The notes: a model not told the origin generated them from the sequence alone. A stretch of 64,000 nucleotides of DNA from Desulfobacterales bacterium (GCA_028704555.1 JAQWFD010000016.1:1-64000); one strand, 5' to 3'. Positions 8,486 through 18,580 are shown, counted from the stretch's first letter. Translations and numbers: made by a program.

Positions 8486-8918
8486 CAGATGCTCGGCGCA
8501 CAGGCCTTATTGTTGAATGCTGCGGCATAATTACGGTAAATTTTGTGCTGATGGGCAGGAATTGACATTATATTGTATTTTCTGTATCTATCTTGGATAA
8601 ATTTTAAAAAAATGCATGTTGCGGACAGTTTATTATTTCTGCAGTGTATCCGGTAAGCTGTCTGCTGCAGGTTGCAGCTGATAAAACATATTTTTTATGG
8701 AAACGGCGGTTTTCCCATCGTGCGTATTTCCGGCGGTATTCAGCCTGGTAATATTTAAAAATAATGAAGATTTTCCGAATTTATGCAGATTTGGCTTGCA
8801 TGCTTTACTTATATTCGTCATATAACTTGTTGAAATAAATAAACAAATAACGAAATAACCGATTTTGCAGAATCGGACATAATGAGTAAAGCCCGGAAAA
8901 TCTTTACGGAAAAATGCT
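8486..8918. other. Non-coding remnant DNA
   Basis: No gene supported. It is AT-rich, with one short hairpin (CCGATT…AATCGG, about 8859-8876) just before the transposase remnant that follows. It is probably decayed insertion-sequence DNA. Confidence 0.45.
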
Positions 8919-9211
8919 ATGAGAAAAGGGATCGAAAATCAACTAAATTCCCTTTTTGAAGAACATACCGAAGGGATCAGCAAGGGCAAAGCGGGCGTTC
9001 CTCAAGCGTTGGGTTTAAAGGCCTGCATCCTGGAAGACCCGTATGGCTTTATTCTTCATCATCATGTCATGGAGCATCAGACAGCTGCCCGGATCACGGT
9101 ATTTATGGTTTTAAGTGATATGTGGCATTGGCCGTGTTGGCCAGAAATATCCAGATATTGGGGGCATTTGTTAGGCAAAAAACCATCAAACTTGTGCAGA
9201 GCCAAGGATAA
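8919..9211 (+). pseudogene. Internally deleted ISNCY-like transposase
   Basis: Frame 1 (from 8919) reads ENQLNSLFEEHTEGISKGKAG and ACILEDPYGFILHHHVMEHQT, which resembles the catalytic core of ISNCY-type transposases. From about 9122 the neighbouring frame reads VALAVLARNIQILGAFVRQK and stops at TAA 9209-9211, which resembles a transposase C terminus. The two pieces are joined out of frame by a large internal deletion. The gene is dead. The family assignment is from memory of the motif. Confidence 0.65.
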
Positions 9212-9272
9212 AGTTCAAGAAAAAAATTAGATTTCAATTTTTTCTTTTTGGGCTAAAAAAATTTTTACATTA

Positions 9273-9310
9273 TATGAAGTAAATTTGTTACGCTAAAAAT
9301 TTACTTCATA
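9273..9310. repeat. Inverted repeat upstream of ssb
   Basis: TATGAAGTAAAT (9273-9284) and ATTTACTTCATA (9299-9310) form a perfect 12-bp inverted repeat with a 14-base loop, about 50 bases before the ssb start. It could be an operator or a transcript hairpin. It has no poly-T tail in the ssb direction. Confidence 0.5.
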
Positions 9311-9360
9311 AGGGGTTTTCGTTCAGATACTAATTAAAACAAAATAAACGGGAGTTTATC

Positions 9361-9879
9361 ATGGCTGGCGTTAACAAAGCGATTATTTTAGGTAATCTTG
9401 GAAAAGATCCGGAAATGACATACACCCCCTCCGGGCTTGCGGTGTGTAAATTTTCCCTTGCAACCTCAAAAAAGATGAAGGACGGACAGACTGTCACCCA
9501 ATGGCATCGCTGCACTGCCTTTGGCAAGACAGGTGAGCTCATCGCCCAGTATGTGAACAAGGGAAACCAGCTCTATGTTGAAGGGGAAATAACTTACAGC
9601 CAGTATGAAAAGGACGGGACGATCCGTTACTCCACCGACATCATTGTAAGGGAGTTTAACTTTATCAGTGGGGGCGGCGGCGGTGGCGGTGGCGGCGACC
9701 AGCAGGGCGGCTATCAGAACAGCCAGGGCGGCGGAGCTCCCCAGGGTGGTGGATATCGGGGGGGCGGAGCTCCCCAGGGTGACGGTTACCAGGGGAATGC
9801 CGGTTATCAGCAGGGTGGTGCTCCCCAGGGCGGCGGTTCCGGCGGGTCTACGCCTCCGGAAGATGATATCCCATTTTAA
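9361..9879 (+). CDS. ssb: Single-stranded DNA-binding protein
   Basis: Binds and protects ssDNA in replication, recombination and repair. The N-terminal OB fold (residues 1-103) starts MAGVNKAIILGNLGKDPEM and contains WHRCTAFGKTGELIAQYV and LYVEGEITY. A glycine/glutamine-rich linker follows (residues about 104-160, with an unbroken run of nine Gly), then the acidic tip DDIPF, which recruits partner proteins. The 172-residue length is typical. An upstream GGGAG supports the ATG. A strong terminator follows, so it is transcribed separately from the BREX operon just downstream. Confidence 0.97.
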   Translation: MAGVNKAIILGNLGKDPEMTYTPSGLAVCKFSLATSKKMKDGQTVTQWHRCTAFGKTGELIAQYVNKGNQLYVEGEITYSQYEKDGTIRYSTDIIVREFNFISGGGGGGGGGDQQGGYQNSQGGGAPQGGGYRGGGAPQGDGYQGNAGYQQGGAPQGGGSGGSTPPEDDIPF

Positions 9880-9909
9880 CCGTTACTGTTATTGGATTTG
9901 TAACCTTTG

Positions 9910-9943
9910 AGGGTGTAACGCTTTGGCTTTACACCCTTTTTTT
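9910..9943 (+). terminator. Rho-independent terminator of ssb
   Basis: AGGGTGTAA (9910-9918) pairs with TTACACCCT (9929-9937) and is followed by a run of seven T. Confidence 0.9.
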
Positions 9944-10082
9944 GTTGGGGGCTATTTGGCAAAACAAATTGATGAAAAGAATGAAGAACCACACCCTTGA
10001 TACCCCTTGAATGCTATAAATCTGCATGTTAAAGAGTAATAGCTCTTTTCCATTTTACTGTACTTATTGAGATAAGGCATTT

Positions 10083-10688
10083 ATGAATAACCTTGAAAAT
10101 AAAATCTATAACGGTGACATTGTGGCAGGGTCCCTGCTCATGGAAGAAAGTCGTAAAATTGCACGCCTGCTTTTAGATAATGTAGATTCTGATGGATGGT
10201 ATCAAGCAATTGTTCTTGAAAATATCTTACAGAAAAGAAGTCCTGCAGCCGCAAAAAAACAAGCACGTCTGATAAAAAGCCGTCTTACAACCATGGACAG
10301 AGACTTGTGGCAACTTGTTTATGACGGTTCATCCGAAATAACTTCCCAGGCCCTGCTTGCGGCATCCATAAAACGCAGCCGTCTTGTTGGTGATTTTATG
10401 GATATAGTTTTACGGCAACACTGGCAGACCTTTACAAAAAAGATCAGCGTCAGTGACTGGAATCAATTTCTTGATACCTGTTCTCAGATTGACCCCCGGG
10501 TTGACACGTGGAAAGACTCCACAAGATCAAAGTTAAAACAGGTTGTGTTCAGAATGCTTGCAGAGGCAAAATATATTGAAAGTACAAGGACCTGTAAATT
10601 AATTCCCGTATCCCTGGCGCCGGAAATAGAAAAATATCTTGTTAAAAAAAGCGAAGACTATGTATTAAAGTGCATGAAAATTGCGTAG
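10083..10688 (+). CDS. brxA: BREX protein BrxA (DUF1819)
   Basis: First gene of a type 1 BREX phage-defence operon. BrxA is a small DNA-binding helical protein required in many type 1 systems. The 201 residues show the family pattern: KIYNGDIVAGSLLMEESRKIARLLLD near the start, IVLENILQKRSPAAAKKQARLIKSRL in the middle, and DIVLRQHWQTFTKKIS. The ATG at 10083 has AAGG upstream. brxB follows after 17 bases. No brxR-type regulator lies upstream; the 140-base gap after the ssb terminator must hold the operon promoter, which I cannot place securely. Confidence 0.92.
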   Translation: MNNLENKIYNGDIVAGSLLMEESRKIARLLLDNVDSDGWYQAIVLENILQKRSPAAAKKQARLIKSRLTTMDRDLWQLVYDGSSEITSQALLAASIKRSRLVGDFMDIVLRQHWQTFTKKISVSDWNQFLDTCSQIDPRVDTWKDSTRSKLKQVVFRMLAEAKYIESTRTCKLIPVSLAPEIEKYLVKKSEDYVLKCMKIA

Positions 10689-10705
10689 CCTTATAAGGAT
10701 TTCAT

Positions 10706-11278
10706 ATGGCACCATTTAAAACCCGTCTGGACAAAATTCTTGATCGACTGACATCCGATGAATTTCTCTCTAATTCCGGCCTTGGGAATGAAATCGGTTT
10801 TTATATTTTTGATTACCCCCCTGAATTTGAATTGGAAGTCAGAGAGCATATTGAGTTTATATTAAAACAGCTTCCAAAAAGAAAACCTGCCATGCATTTC
10901 AAGCACATCAATCTGTTTGAATTGATTATTCAGTATCTTAAAAACAGAAACCTGCTTGACCGTGTTTTGGATATTCAGATGAAAAAAGGGGATGCGGCCG
11001 TTTTAAAAGCACTGAAAGGTCCGATGGATGCGAAAAAAATCGCAAAGGCGTTTGTTGATCTTGCCCTTCCGGATGAACAGGATCTTATTCTGGTATCGGG
11101 GGTTGGAAGTGCATATCCCATGTTGAGAAGTCATAATCTCCTGAATAATCTTCATCATTTAATGGAAGATACGCCATTGGTCATGTTTTATCCCGGGGTA
11201 TTTACCGGACAGGGGCTCAGCCTCTTTGGCCAGTTGAAAGAGGCTAATTATTACAGGGCATTTCGATTGGTGGTGTAA
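10706..11278 (+). CDS. brxB: BREX protein BrxB (DUF1788)
   Basis: Second BREX gene, 190 residues. DUF1788 features can be seen: RLDKILDRLTSDEFLSNSGLGNEIGFYIFDYPPEFELEVREHI in segments at the N terminus, the middle VSGVGSAYPMLRSHNLLNNLHHLM, and the end PLVMFYPGVFTGQGLSLFG. BrxB is thought to help assemble the complex with PglZ; its exact role is unsettled. AAGGA lies 8 bases before the ATG. The gap to brxC is 131 bases and holds a dispersed repeat. Confidence 0.92.
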   Translation: MAPFKTRLDKILDRLTSDEFLSNSGLGNEIGFYIFDYPPEFELEVREHIEFILKQLPKRKPAMHFKHINLFELIIQYLKNRNLLDRVLDIQMKKGDAAVLKALKGPMDAKKIAKAFVDLALPDEQDLILVSGVGSAYPMLRSHNLLNNLHHLMEDTPLVMFYPGVFTGQGLSLFGQLKEANYYRAFRLVV

Positions 11279-11320
11279 GCAACGCATAAGGATGTTATAA
11301 GAAAAAACGTTTTGTTTCTT

Positions 11321-11388
11321 ATCTTTTGCCTTAAACGAAGTGCTCCTCAAGCGATAGCGGTCTTTTAGTAGCCCGCGCGATAGCGCGT
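11321..11388 (+). repeat. Dispersed intergenic repeat, copy 1 (brxB-brxC gap)
   Basis: The segment starting ATCTTTTGCCTTAAACGAAG is nearly identical over about 45 bases to one at 45505, and both end in a short GC-rich hairpin (CGCGCGATAGCGCG here). The two copies share orientation and lie 34 kb apart in unrelated operons. Confidence 0.7.
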
Positions 11389-11409
11389 TATTTTAAAGGA
11401 AATTCAGCA

Positions 11410-14400
11410 ATGCGGATTCAAAATATTTTCAAAAAAAACATCTCACGTCCCATAAACGGGGTGGTAAAAGCAGATCAGCTCAATGAATCCGTTATATGGC
11501 AGGAACTTGATGAATATGTTGTTACCCGTGAGCTTGACAGACATTTAAGAACCTTCCTGTCCGCCTACCTGGGTGCAGCAGACAATCCTGATGATCCGAT
11601 AACAGCAGGCAGGATGGCCGTCTGGATATCCGGTTTTTTTGGTTCAGGAAAATCCCACTTTATTAAAATTCTCTCCTATCTCTTAGGCAACAGGGCCGCT
11701 TATTCTCCTGATACCGCTTCTGAAAAAAAAGCGGTTGATTTTTTTTCTGACAAAATAAAAGACCCCATGCTTTTAGCCGATATCAAGCGGACGGCAGCCA
11801 TTGATACAGATATTATCCTCTTTAATATAGACAGCCGGGCGGATGCAACGGACGGAAGGGCCACTATTCTATCCGTATTCTGGAGGCTGTTCAATGAAAG
11901 TCAGGGCTTTTGTTCTAATTCTCTTCCCCTGGCCGAGATAGAAAGATATCTGAGCATAAAAGGCAAATATGAGGCGTTTAAAACCCAATTCAGGGAGATA
12001 TACGGCTCTGAATGGGAAAATGAACGGGATGCCTATTCCCTTCTTCAAGATGAAATTGTTGAAGCCTTGTCCCGGGTCCTGGATAAAAGCCCGGATGCCA
12101 CCCGGGACTGGTTTGAAAAATATGAGGATAACTTTAATCTTACCGTCGAGCAATTTGCAAAAAGGGTAAAGGAGTATCTGGATACAAAATCAAAAAAACA
12201 CAGAATCATATTCCTGGTGGATGAAATAGGGCAATTTATCGGCAGTGATACCCATCTGATGCTGAACCTGCAGACGATTGTTGAAGACCTGGGAAGGATT
12301 TGCCAGGGTCGCGCCTGGGTTCTGGTCACATCCCAGGAAGATATTGATGCGGTGTTAGGGGATATCAAATCCTCCAAGGCAAATGATTTTTCTAAAATCC
12401 AGGGCCGGTTCACCACAAGGCTTTCCCTGTCCAGTGCCAATACCGATGAAGTCATCCAGGCACGTCTTCTTGAAAAGCAGGATGACGCAAAACAAGCGCT
12501 TAAAAATCTTTTTTCCCAAAAAGGGGATATCCTTAAGAATCAGCTCAGCTTCACCCATGATACCACCACGTTGAAAAACTTCTCTACTGAGCAGGAGTTT
12601 GTAAATAATTATCCCTTCACCCCCTACCATTTTCAGCTGGTTCAAAAGATATTTGAGTCCATCAGAAAAGCAGGGGCCACAGGTCTCCATCTCAGCCGGG
12701 GAGAAAGGTCGATGCTGGATGCCTTTCAATCGGCTGCCATGAATATCTCTTCCAAAGAGATCAGCGCACTGGTTCCCCTGTACGAATTTTTCCCCTGTAT
12801 CGAAAGTTTTCTGGACACCTCTATTAAAAGGAGCATCGAACAGGCCAAAGAGAATAAAGGATTACATGCACCCTTTGACATTCATATTCTTCAGACGCTT
12901 TTTTTAATTCGCTATGTGGACATCATCAAACCCAATCTGGATAACCTTGCAACCCTTTGTATTGACCAGGTGGATGCAGACAGGATTATCCTGAAGCAGC
13001 AAATTGATGAATCGCTCGTGCGTCTTGAAAAAGAAAATCTTATCAGCCGCAACGGTGACCTGTATTTTTTCCTTACCAATGAAGAACGTGAAGTCTCCAG
13101 GGAAATAAAAAGCGTTGAGATCTCTTCCCATGCAGAAACCGACCTTCTGGGGGATATTGTTTTTGAAGATATCCTGAAAAACAAATCCAGGCACAAATAC
13201 ATTCCCTTTAAAAGGGACTATGCCTTTAACCGGATCTGTGATGAAAAACCCTGGGGAAAGAAACTGGAAGATGAGCTGGCCCTTGAGATCATAAGCCCCA
13301 TGCATGATGAGTATTCTGTGTACAATGCCGGTAAATGTATCCTGCACAGCCTGGATGACGAAGGAACGGTTCTCATAAAACTGGGTAATGATCAAAATCT
13401 TTTTTCTGAAATACGCACCTACATTCAGACGGACAAATACATCAAGGATAAAAGTGATGCAGCCGCATCAACCCGTTTGAAACAGATATTAAGGGACCGG
13501 GCAGATGATAACCGGGGCAGAAGAGAAAGACTCATCACAAAGGTGGATGATTTAATTCTCAATGCTGACTTCTACACCCTGGGCAAAGCCCTTGAAACAG
13601 ATGCCGGCACAACCTCAAAAGCCCTTGATCAAGCCTTTGACTACCTGATTCTGAATACATTCAGTAAATTTGATTATCTGGCCCATGTCCATGATGATCC
13701 CATAAAAGAGATCAGGCAGATCCTGCTGTCCGATGACATTGGCCAGGAACAGCTGGCTTTTGAATTTGCCGGGGAAGAGACCCAGGATATCAAAGAAATC
13801 AGAACCTTTATTGAACTGAAAACCGCAAGCAATAAAACGATTGTTCTGGATGAACTGGTAAAACAATTTTCAAAACGGCCGTTTGGCTGGCCTCCGTTTC
13901 AGATTGTGATCCTCGTGGCAAAGCTCTTCATGGCCGGAAACATCAGCCTGTTCGAGGACAAAGTCAGGATTCAGCCCAAAGAGGCCATCTCTCTGTTGTC
14001 AAAAACGAATCAATGGAAGACTGTCGAGATTTTCAAAAAAAACACGATGGCCACCCGGGATCTTCAAACGGCGAAAGATCTTGGCAAGGAGATATTTGGT
14101 TCCCTTGCCCCGGACGGCCAGGAAAAGATCGGTCAATATATTAAAACCGGTCTGAAAAAATGGACGGCTCCTCTGGATAAATACAAGACCCTGGCTGATA
14201 CAGGAACTTATCCCGGTAAACAAGAGATTGACGGATGCTTGAAAATTGCAGCCGCTATCCTTGATATCCATGACGCATTTGAGATGATCAAAGAATTTAA
14301 TCTGCACAAGGAGGATCTCCTCGAAGCCCATGAAGACGCTTTGGATCTGCAGGATTTTTATAATAACCAGAAACAGACCTGGGAACTATTGCAACGTGCC

Positions 14401-14991
14401 TTAAAACGGTTTCTGCCCAATAAATCTGCCATTGGAAAAGATGTCGATGCGAACAGGGCCTTGAAGCGGATGGAAGAGATTGTTTCTGCAAAGCGTCCCT
14501 ATCAGATGCTTAAGGATGTCCGCACACTGGTTGTAACCGTGGAGCAGTTTAATGATAAACTTGTGGATGAACGGCAAAAATCTGCCATCAATGAAATTGA
14601 TAACAAGGTCAAGCAGGTATCTGAAATATTAAGCGAAAAAGATGCAGACAATGATTTTAAAAATAAAATCCTTTTTCCCCTTCAGAATTTTAAAAAAAAG
14701 ATAGAAACTGAATACAGCATCCCCAATATTTCTTACCGTGTGAATGAATCCCAGGACGCGTTTGAAGAGGCTTTAGAAGCCATTGAAGAAAAATTTACCC
14801 CTGTAATGGTGCCGGATAAAAACAACACCAAGCCGATACCACCGGTAAAAAAGACAGTAACCGTAAAACCTGCCAATTTCAAACACAAGGCATATCTTGA
14901 TACTGAAGAAGATGTGGCTGTTTTTATTGAAAAGGTGAAAGTCGAGTTGCTCAACGCCATCAAAGACAATCTCCGGATTCGGGTTCTCTAA
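11410..14991 (+). CDS. brxC: BREX ATPase BrxC/PglY
   Basis: Large AAA+-like ATPase of BREX, 1193 residues, needed for phage exclusion and host methylation. The Walker A motif GFFGSGKSH lies at residues 75-83 and a Walker B stretch (RIIFLVDEIGQFIG) near residue 270. Downstream come DLGRICQGRAWVLVTSQED, a sensor-like segment, and NYPFTPYHFQLVQKIFESIR. The C-terminal half is long, charged and helical with likely coiled coils. AAAGGA lies before the ATG. pglX begins 22 bases after its stop, so the two are co-transcribed. Confidence 0.95.
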   Translation: MRIQNIFKKNISRPINGVVKADQLNESVIWQELDEYVVTRELDRHLRTFLSAYLGAADNPDDPITAGRMAVWISGFFGSGKSHFIKILSYLLGNRAAYSPDTASEKKAVDFFSDKIKDPMLLADIKRTAAIDTDIILFNIDSRADATDGRATILSVFWRLFNESQGFCSNSLPLAEIERYLSIKGKYEAFKTQFREIYGSEWENERDAYSLLQDEIVEALSRVLDKSPDATRDWFEKYEDNFNLTVEQFAKRVKEYLDTKSKKHRIIFLVDEIGQFIGSDTHLMLNLQTIVEDLGRICQGRAWVLVTSQEDIDAVLGDIKSSKANDFSKIQGRFTTRLSLSSANTDEVIQARLLEKQDDAKQALKNLFSQKGDILKNQLSFTHDTTTLKNFSTEQEFVNNYPFTPYHFQLVQKIFESIRKAGATGLHLSRGERSMLDAFQSAAMNISSKEISALVPLYEFFPCIESFLDTSIKRSIEQAKENKGLHAPFDIHILQTLFLIRYVDIIKPNLDNLATLCIDQVDADRIILKQQIDESLVRLEKENLISRNGDLYFFLTNEEREVSREIKSVEISSHAETDLLGDIVFEDILKNKSRHKYIPFKRDYAFNRICDEKPWGKKLEDELALEIISPMHDEYSVYNAGKCILHSLDDEGTVLIKLGNDQNLFSEIRTYIQTDKYIKDKSDAAASTRLKQILRDRADDNRGRRERLITKVDDLILNADFYTLGKALETDAGTTSKALDQAFDYLILNTFSKFDYLAHVHDDPIKEIRQILLSDDIGQEQLAFEFAGEETQDIKEIRTFIELKTASNKTIVLDELVKQFSKRPFGWPPFQIVILVAKLFMAGNISLFEDKVRIQPKEAISLLSKTNQWKTVEIFKKNTMATRDLQTAKDLGKEIFGSLAPDGQEKIGQYIKTGLKKWTAPLDKYKTLADTGTYPGKQEIDGCLKIAAAILDIHDAFEMIKEFNLHKEDLLEAHEDALDLQDFYNNQKQTWELLQRALKRFLPNKSAIGKDVDANRALKRMEEIVSAKRPYQMLKDVRTLVVTVEQFNDKLVDERQKSAINEIDNKVKQVSEILSEKDADNDFKNKILFPLQNFKKKIETEYSIPNISYRVNESQDAFEEALEAIEEKFTPVMVPDKNNTKPIPPVKKTVTVKPANFKHKAYLDTEEDVAVFIEKVKVELLNAIKDNLRIRVL

Positions 14992-15013
14992 TCGGGACGA
15001 TCAAAGGCAATCT

Positions 15014-18000
15014 ATGAACACAGCACAAATTAAAGCATATGCACCCAAAGCAAGAACCGATTTTATAAAAGCGGTGATGGAAAGAGCTGCACGGTTTGGT
15101 ATCCACGGAGATGATGATATTGATCCCCTTGAATTCAAGGGCGATGTGGCCATCATTGGCGCCCGGGCCTTTTCTAAAAAAGCAGGTAAACTCAGGGAGA
15201 AACTTGTCAGCCGGTTAAAACAATCGGGGTTTGAAATGTTCGTTCGGTCGAGTGCCTATACCTGGTTTAACCGGTTTGTGGCCATCCGTTATATGGAGCT
15301 TCACGGCTTTCTGGATCATGGATTCAGGGTTTTAAGCAACCCCAATGGTTCTGACATCCCTGAAATACTGGAACATGCAACCGATGTTGACCTGCCGGGC
15401 CTTGACAGGGAACGGGTGGTTGAACTCAGGCTTGCCGGAGATCAAGACAACGAACTTTACCGGATGCTGATCATTGCCCAGTGCAACGCCCTTCACAAGG
15501 CCATGCCTTTTTTATTTGAAAAAATTGACAATGAGGCTGAACTGCTGTTGCCGGACAATCTTTTGCACTCAAATTCTCCTGTCAGAAAGATGGTCACTGA
15601 AATTGATGAAGCCCTTTGGGATGATGTTGAAATCATCGGCTGGATTTATCAGTTTTATATCGCTGAGAAGAAAGATGAGGTCATCGGGAAGGTGGTTAAA
15701 AGCGAAGATATCCCCGCTGCCACCCAGCTCTTCACCCCCAACTGGATTGTGAAATACATGGTCCAGAACACCCTGGGGCGGATGTGGATGGCAACCTACC
15801 CGGAATCTTCCTTAAAAGAGAAGATGGCGTATTATATTGAACCGGCAGAACAGGTGCCTGAAGTCCAGAAAGAGATTGATGCCACAACTCCGAGGGAGTT
15901 AAATCCTGAAGCGTTAACCTTTTTAGATCCTGCCTGTGGTTCCGGCCACATCCTGGTGGAAGCCTATGATATCTTAAAAGAGATCTATCTTGAAAGGGGC
16001 TACAGAACCCGGGATATTCCCGGCCTGATCCTTGGAAAAAATCTTTATGGCCTTGATATTGACGATCGGGCGGCCCAGCTTGCCGGCTTTGCCGTTTTAA
16101 TGAGGGCAAGAAACGATGACCGACGTCTGTTTAGCCGGGATGACCTGAAGTTGAATATTATATCCATTGTTGAAACCAAAGGAATGGATAAGGGCAAGCT
16201 CTTAGATGCGGTCTCAAAAAGGGCGGGGGAAAATTCTGCCGCAAAATCAATTCAGGCGCTGGTTGATCTGTTTGAACATGGAAAAACCTTTGGTTCGTTG
16301 ATAACGATCCCGGAGGAACTGGCTGGCCAATTAGATGATATCCAATCCATTATAGAGTCCGATCAAATCAATGGCGATGATCTTTTTGGTTTTATTGCCA
16401 GAGAAGAGCTGCAAAGCTTGAGACCGGTTGTAAACCAGGCAAAATTTCTGGCAAAAAAATATGATTGTGTGGTTGCCAATCCGCCTTATATGGGTGGGAA
16501 GGGGATGAATCCAAAAATAAATGACTTCCTCAAGATTAACTATACAGATGTAAGAACTGATCTGTTTTCTGCCTTTATTGTCCGGAATACAAAATTCACA
16601 CTGCCAAAAGGTCAACTTGGTTTTATGTCACCTTTCGTTTGGATGTTTATCTCCTCTTATGAAAAACTGCGTAAATTCTTGATTAATCAGAAAACTTTCA
16701 CATCTCTTGTTCAGCTTGAATACTCAGGCTTTGAGGGGGCAACTGTTCCTATCTGCACCTTTACGATTGAAAACGCTCATATGCTTAATTACAAAGGTGG
16801 TTATGTACGGTTATCAGATTTTCGGGGAGCAAATAATCAGGGGCCAAAAGCACTGGAAGCGATTCAAAATCCAGCCTGTGGTTGGTTCTTTAATGCTTCT
16901 GCTGCAGATTTTATGAAAATCCCTGGCAGTCCGATTGCGTATTGGGTGAGCGAAAAAACAATTCAAAGCTTTTCAGAAAATATGTCTTTAATAGATTTTA
17001 CACCGCCTAAAAAAGGAATTGATACAGGTAAAAATGATTTGTTTTTAAGATTTTGGTTCGAACCTTCTATCGTTAGCATCAATTTCCCCTTCATAAAAGA
17101 CGAAATTGATGTATCAAAATATTGGTATCGGTTCAATAAAGGTGGTCCCTTCAGAAAATGGTTTGGAAATAACAATTATGTTGTTAATTGGCACAATGAT
17201 GGTGCAGATATCCGAGAATTCAAAGGAAGTACAATACGAAATGAAAAATATTTTCGTGAGAACTGTTTAACTTGGTCAGATGTAACATCATCTCAATTTA
17301 GTGCAAGATTTTCAGGGGAAGGTGCTATTCACGATAATTCAGGTCCCTGTGCATTTGGGAATGAATTAAATATAAAAACAAGTTTAGCTTTTCTGAATTC
17401 AAAAATTTCCAATTTTTTATTAAAATTATTAAATCCAACATTGCATTATCAGATAGGCAATATCGCCTCCTTGCCTATAGTAAAAAAGATTCCAGGCGAT
17501 ATGTATGATCCTATCAATCAAATGATTGAAATTTCGAAAACCGATTGGAATTCTAACGAAACCTCATGGAGTTATAATAGCCATCCTTTTTTTCATGCAG
17601 AAATCCATCTGGCAGGATTGAAACATATTTACACTAAACTTTGTATTCATTGGCAAGAACAAATATCCGAAATGCTACAACTCGAAGAAGAAAACAACCG
17701 CATCTTCATCGAAGCCTATGGCCTTAAGGATGAACTCACCCCAGACGTTCCGCTTAACGAAATCACCCTGACCTGCAACCCCCATTACCGCTATGGAAAA
17801 GGAAAAACAGAAGAAGAATACGAAACCCTCCTTCTCACCGACACCATGAAAGAGCTGATCTCCTACGCCATCGGCTGCATGATGGGAAGATACAGCCTGG
17901 ATGAACCCGGCTTGATTTATGCCCACAGCGGCAACAAAGGGTTTGATCCATCAAAATATAAAACCTTTCCTGCCGATGATGACGGCATTATCCCGATCAT

Positions 18001-18580
18001 GGATATGGAGTGGTTCGAGGATGATGCAGCCCGGCGATTTGTTGACTTTATTAAAACAGCCTGGCCCCCAGAAACCCTTGATGAAAACCTGAAATTTATT
18101 GCAGACACTCTGAACCCCAAGGGCAGCGAATCACCGGCGGATACCATCAGGCGATACCTGAGCACCACATTCTTTAAAGACCACATGAAAACATACAAGA
18201 AACGACCCATCTACTGGCTGTTTTCAAGCGGCAGGCAAAAGGCGTTTGAATGCCTTGTCTATCTGCATCGGTATAATGATTCAACCCTGTCAAGAATTCG
18301 GTCCAATTATGTAACCCCGCTCCAGGGTAATATCAGCGCCCGGATTGAATATCTTGACCATGAAAGGGATTCGTCCACAACGGCCTCTGCCCAGAAAAAG
18401 ATCCAAAAGGAAATCGATTTATTAAAGAAAAAGCAGATGGAACTGAAAGCCTTTGATGATGAGCTGCGGCATTTTGCAGACATGAAAATTTCCCTTGATC
18501 TGGATGACGGGGTAAAGGTGAATTATGGAAAATTTGGGAACCTTCTTGCAGAGAAAAAAGCAATCACCGGGGAAAAATGA
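15014..18580 (+). CDS. pglX: BREX-1 adenine-specific DNA methyltransferase PglX
   Basis: Methylates adenine in a specific, non-palindromic site to mark host DNA; 1188 residues. The SAM-binding motif DPACGSG is at residues 305-311, and the catalytic NPPY at 489-492 in VVANPPYMGG. A type II-like N-terminal helical region precedes them. The target-recognition part follows, from about residue 550 to 870; its DNA (about 16650-17650) is visibly more AT-rich than the flanks, a usual sign of exchanged specificity modules. The C terminus has a helical segment (HERDSSTTASAQKKIQKEID, LLKKKQMELKAFDDELRHFA). No frameshift or phase-variable tract is seen. Its stop TGA overlaps the ATG of a tiny ORF. Confidence 0.96.
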   Translation: MNTAQIKAYAPKARTDFIKAVMERAARFGIHGDDDIDPLEFKGDVAIIGARAFSKKAGKLREKLVSRLKQSGFEMFVRSSAYTWFNRFVAIRYMELHGFLDHGFRVLSNPNGSDIPEILEHATDVDLPGLDRERVVELRLAGDQDNELYRMLIIAQCNALHKAMPFLFEKIDNEAELLLPDNLLHSNSPVRKMVTEIDEALWDDVEIIGWIYQFYIAEKKDEVIGKVVKSEDIPAATQLFTPNWIVKYMVQNTLGRMWMATYPESSLKEKMAYYIEPAEQVPEVQKEIDATTPRELNPEALTFLDPACGSGHILVEAYDILKEIYLERGYRTRDIPGLILGKNLYGLDIDDRAAQLAGFAVLMRARNDDRRLFSRDDLKLNIISIVETKGMDKGKLLDAVSKRAGENSAAKSIQALVDLFEHGKTFGSLITIPEELAGQLDDIQSIIESDQINGDDLFGFIAREELQSLRPVVNQAKFLAKKYDCVVANPPYMGGKGMNPKINDFLKINYTDVRTDLFSAFIVRNTKFTLPKGQLGFMSPFVWMFISSYEKLRKFLINQKTFTSLVQLEYSGFEGATVPICTFTIENAHMLNYKGGYVRLSDFRGANNQGPKALEAIQNPACGWFFNASAADFMKIPGSPIAYWVSEKTIQSFSENMSLIDFTPPKKGIDTGKNDLFLRFWFEPSIVSINFPFIKDEIDVSKYWYRFNKGGPFRKWFGNNNYVVNWHNDGADIREFKGSTIRNEKYFRENCLTWSDVTSSQFSARFSGEGAIHDNSGPCAFGNELNIKTSLAFLNSKISNFLLKLLNPTLHYQIGNIASLPIVKKIPGDMYDPINQMIEISKTDWNSNETSWSYNSHPFFHAEIHLAGLKHIYTKLCIHWQEQISEMLQLEEENNRIFIEAYGLKDELTPDVPLNEITLTCNPHYRYGKGKTEEEYETLLLTDTMKELISYAIGCMMGRYSLDEPGLIYAHSGNKGFDPSKYKTFPADDDGIIPIMDMEWFEDDAARRFVDFIKTAWPPETLDENLKFIADTLNPKGSESPADTIRRYLSTTFFKDHMKTYKKRPIYWLFSSGRQKAFECLVYLHRYNDSTLSRIRSNYVTPLQGNISARIEYLDHERDSSTTASAQKKIQKEIDLLKKKQMELKAFDDELRHFADMKISLDLDDGVKVNYGKFGNLLAEKKAITGEK

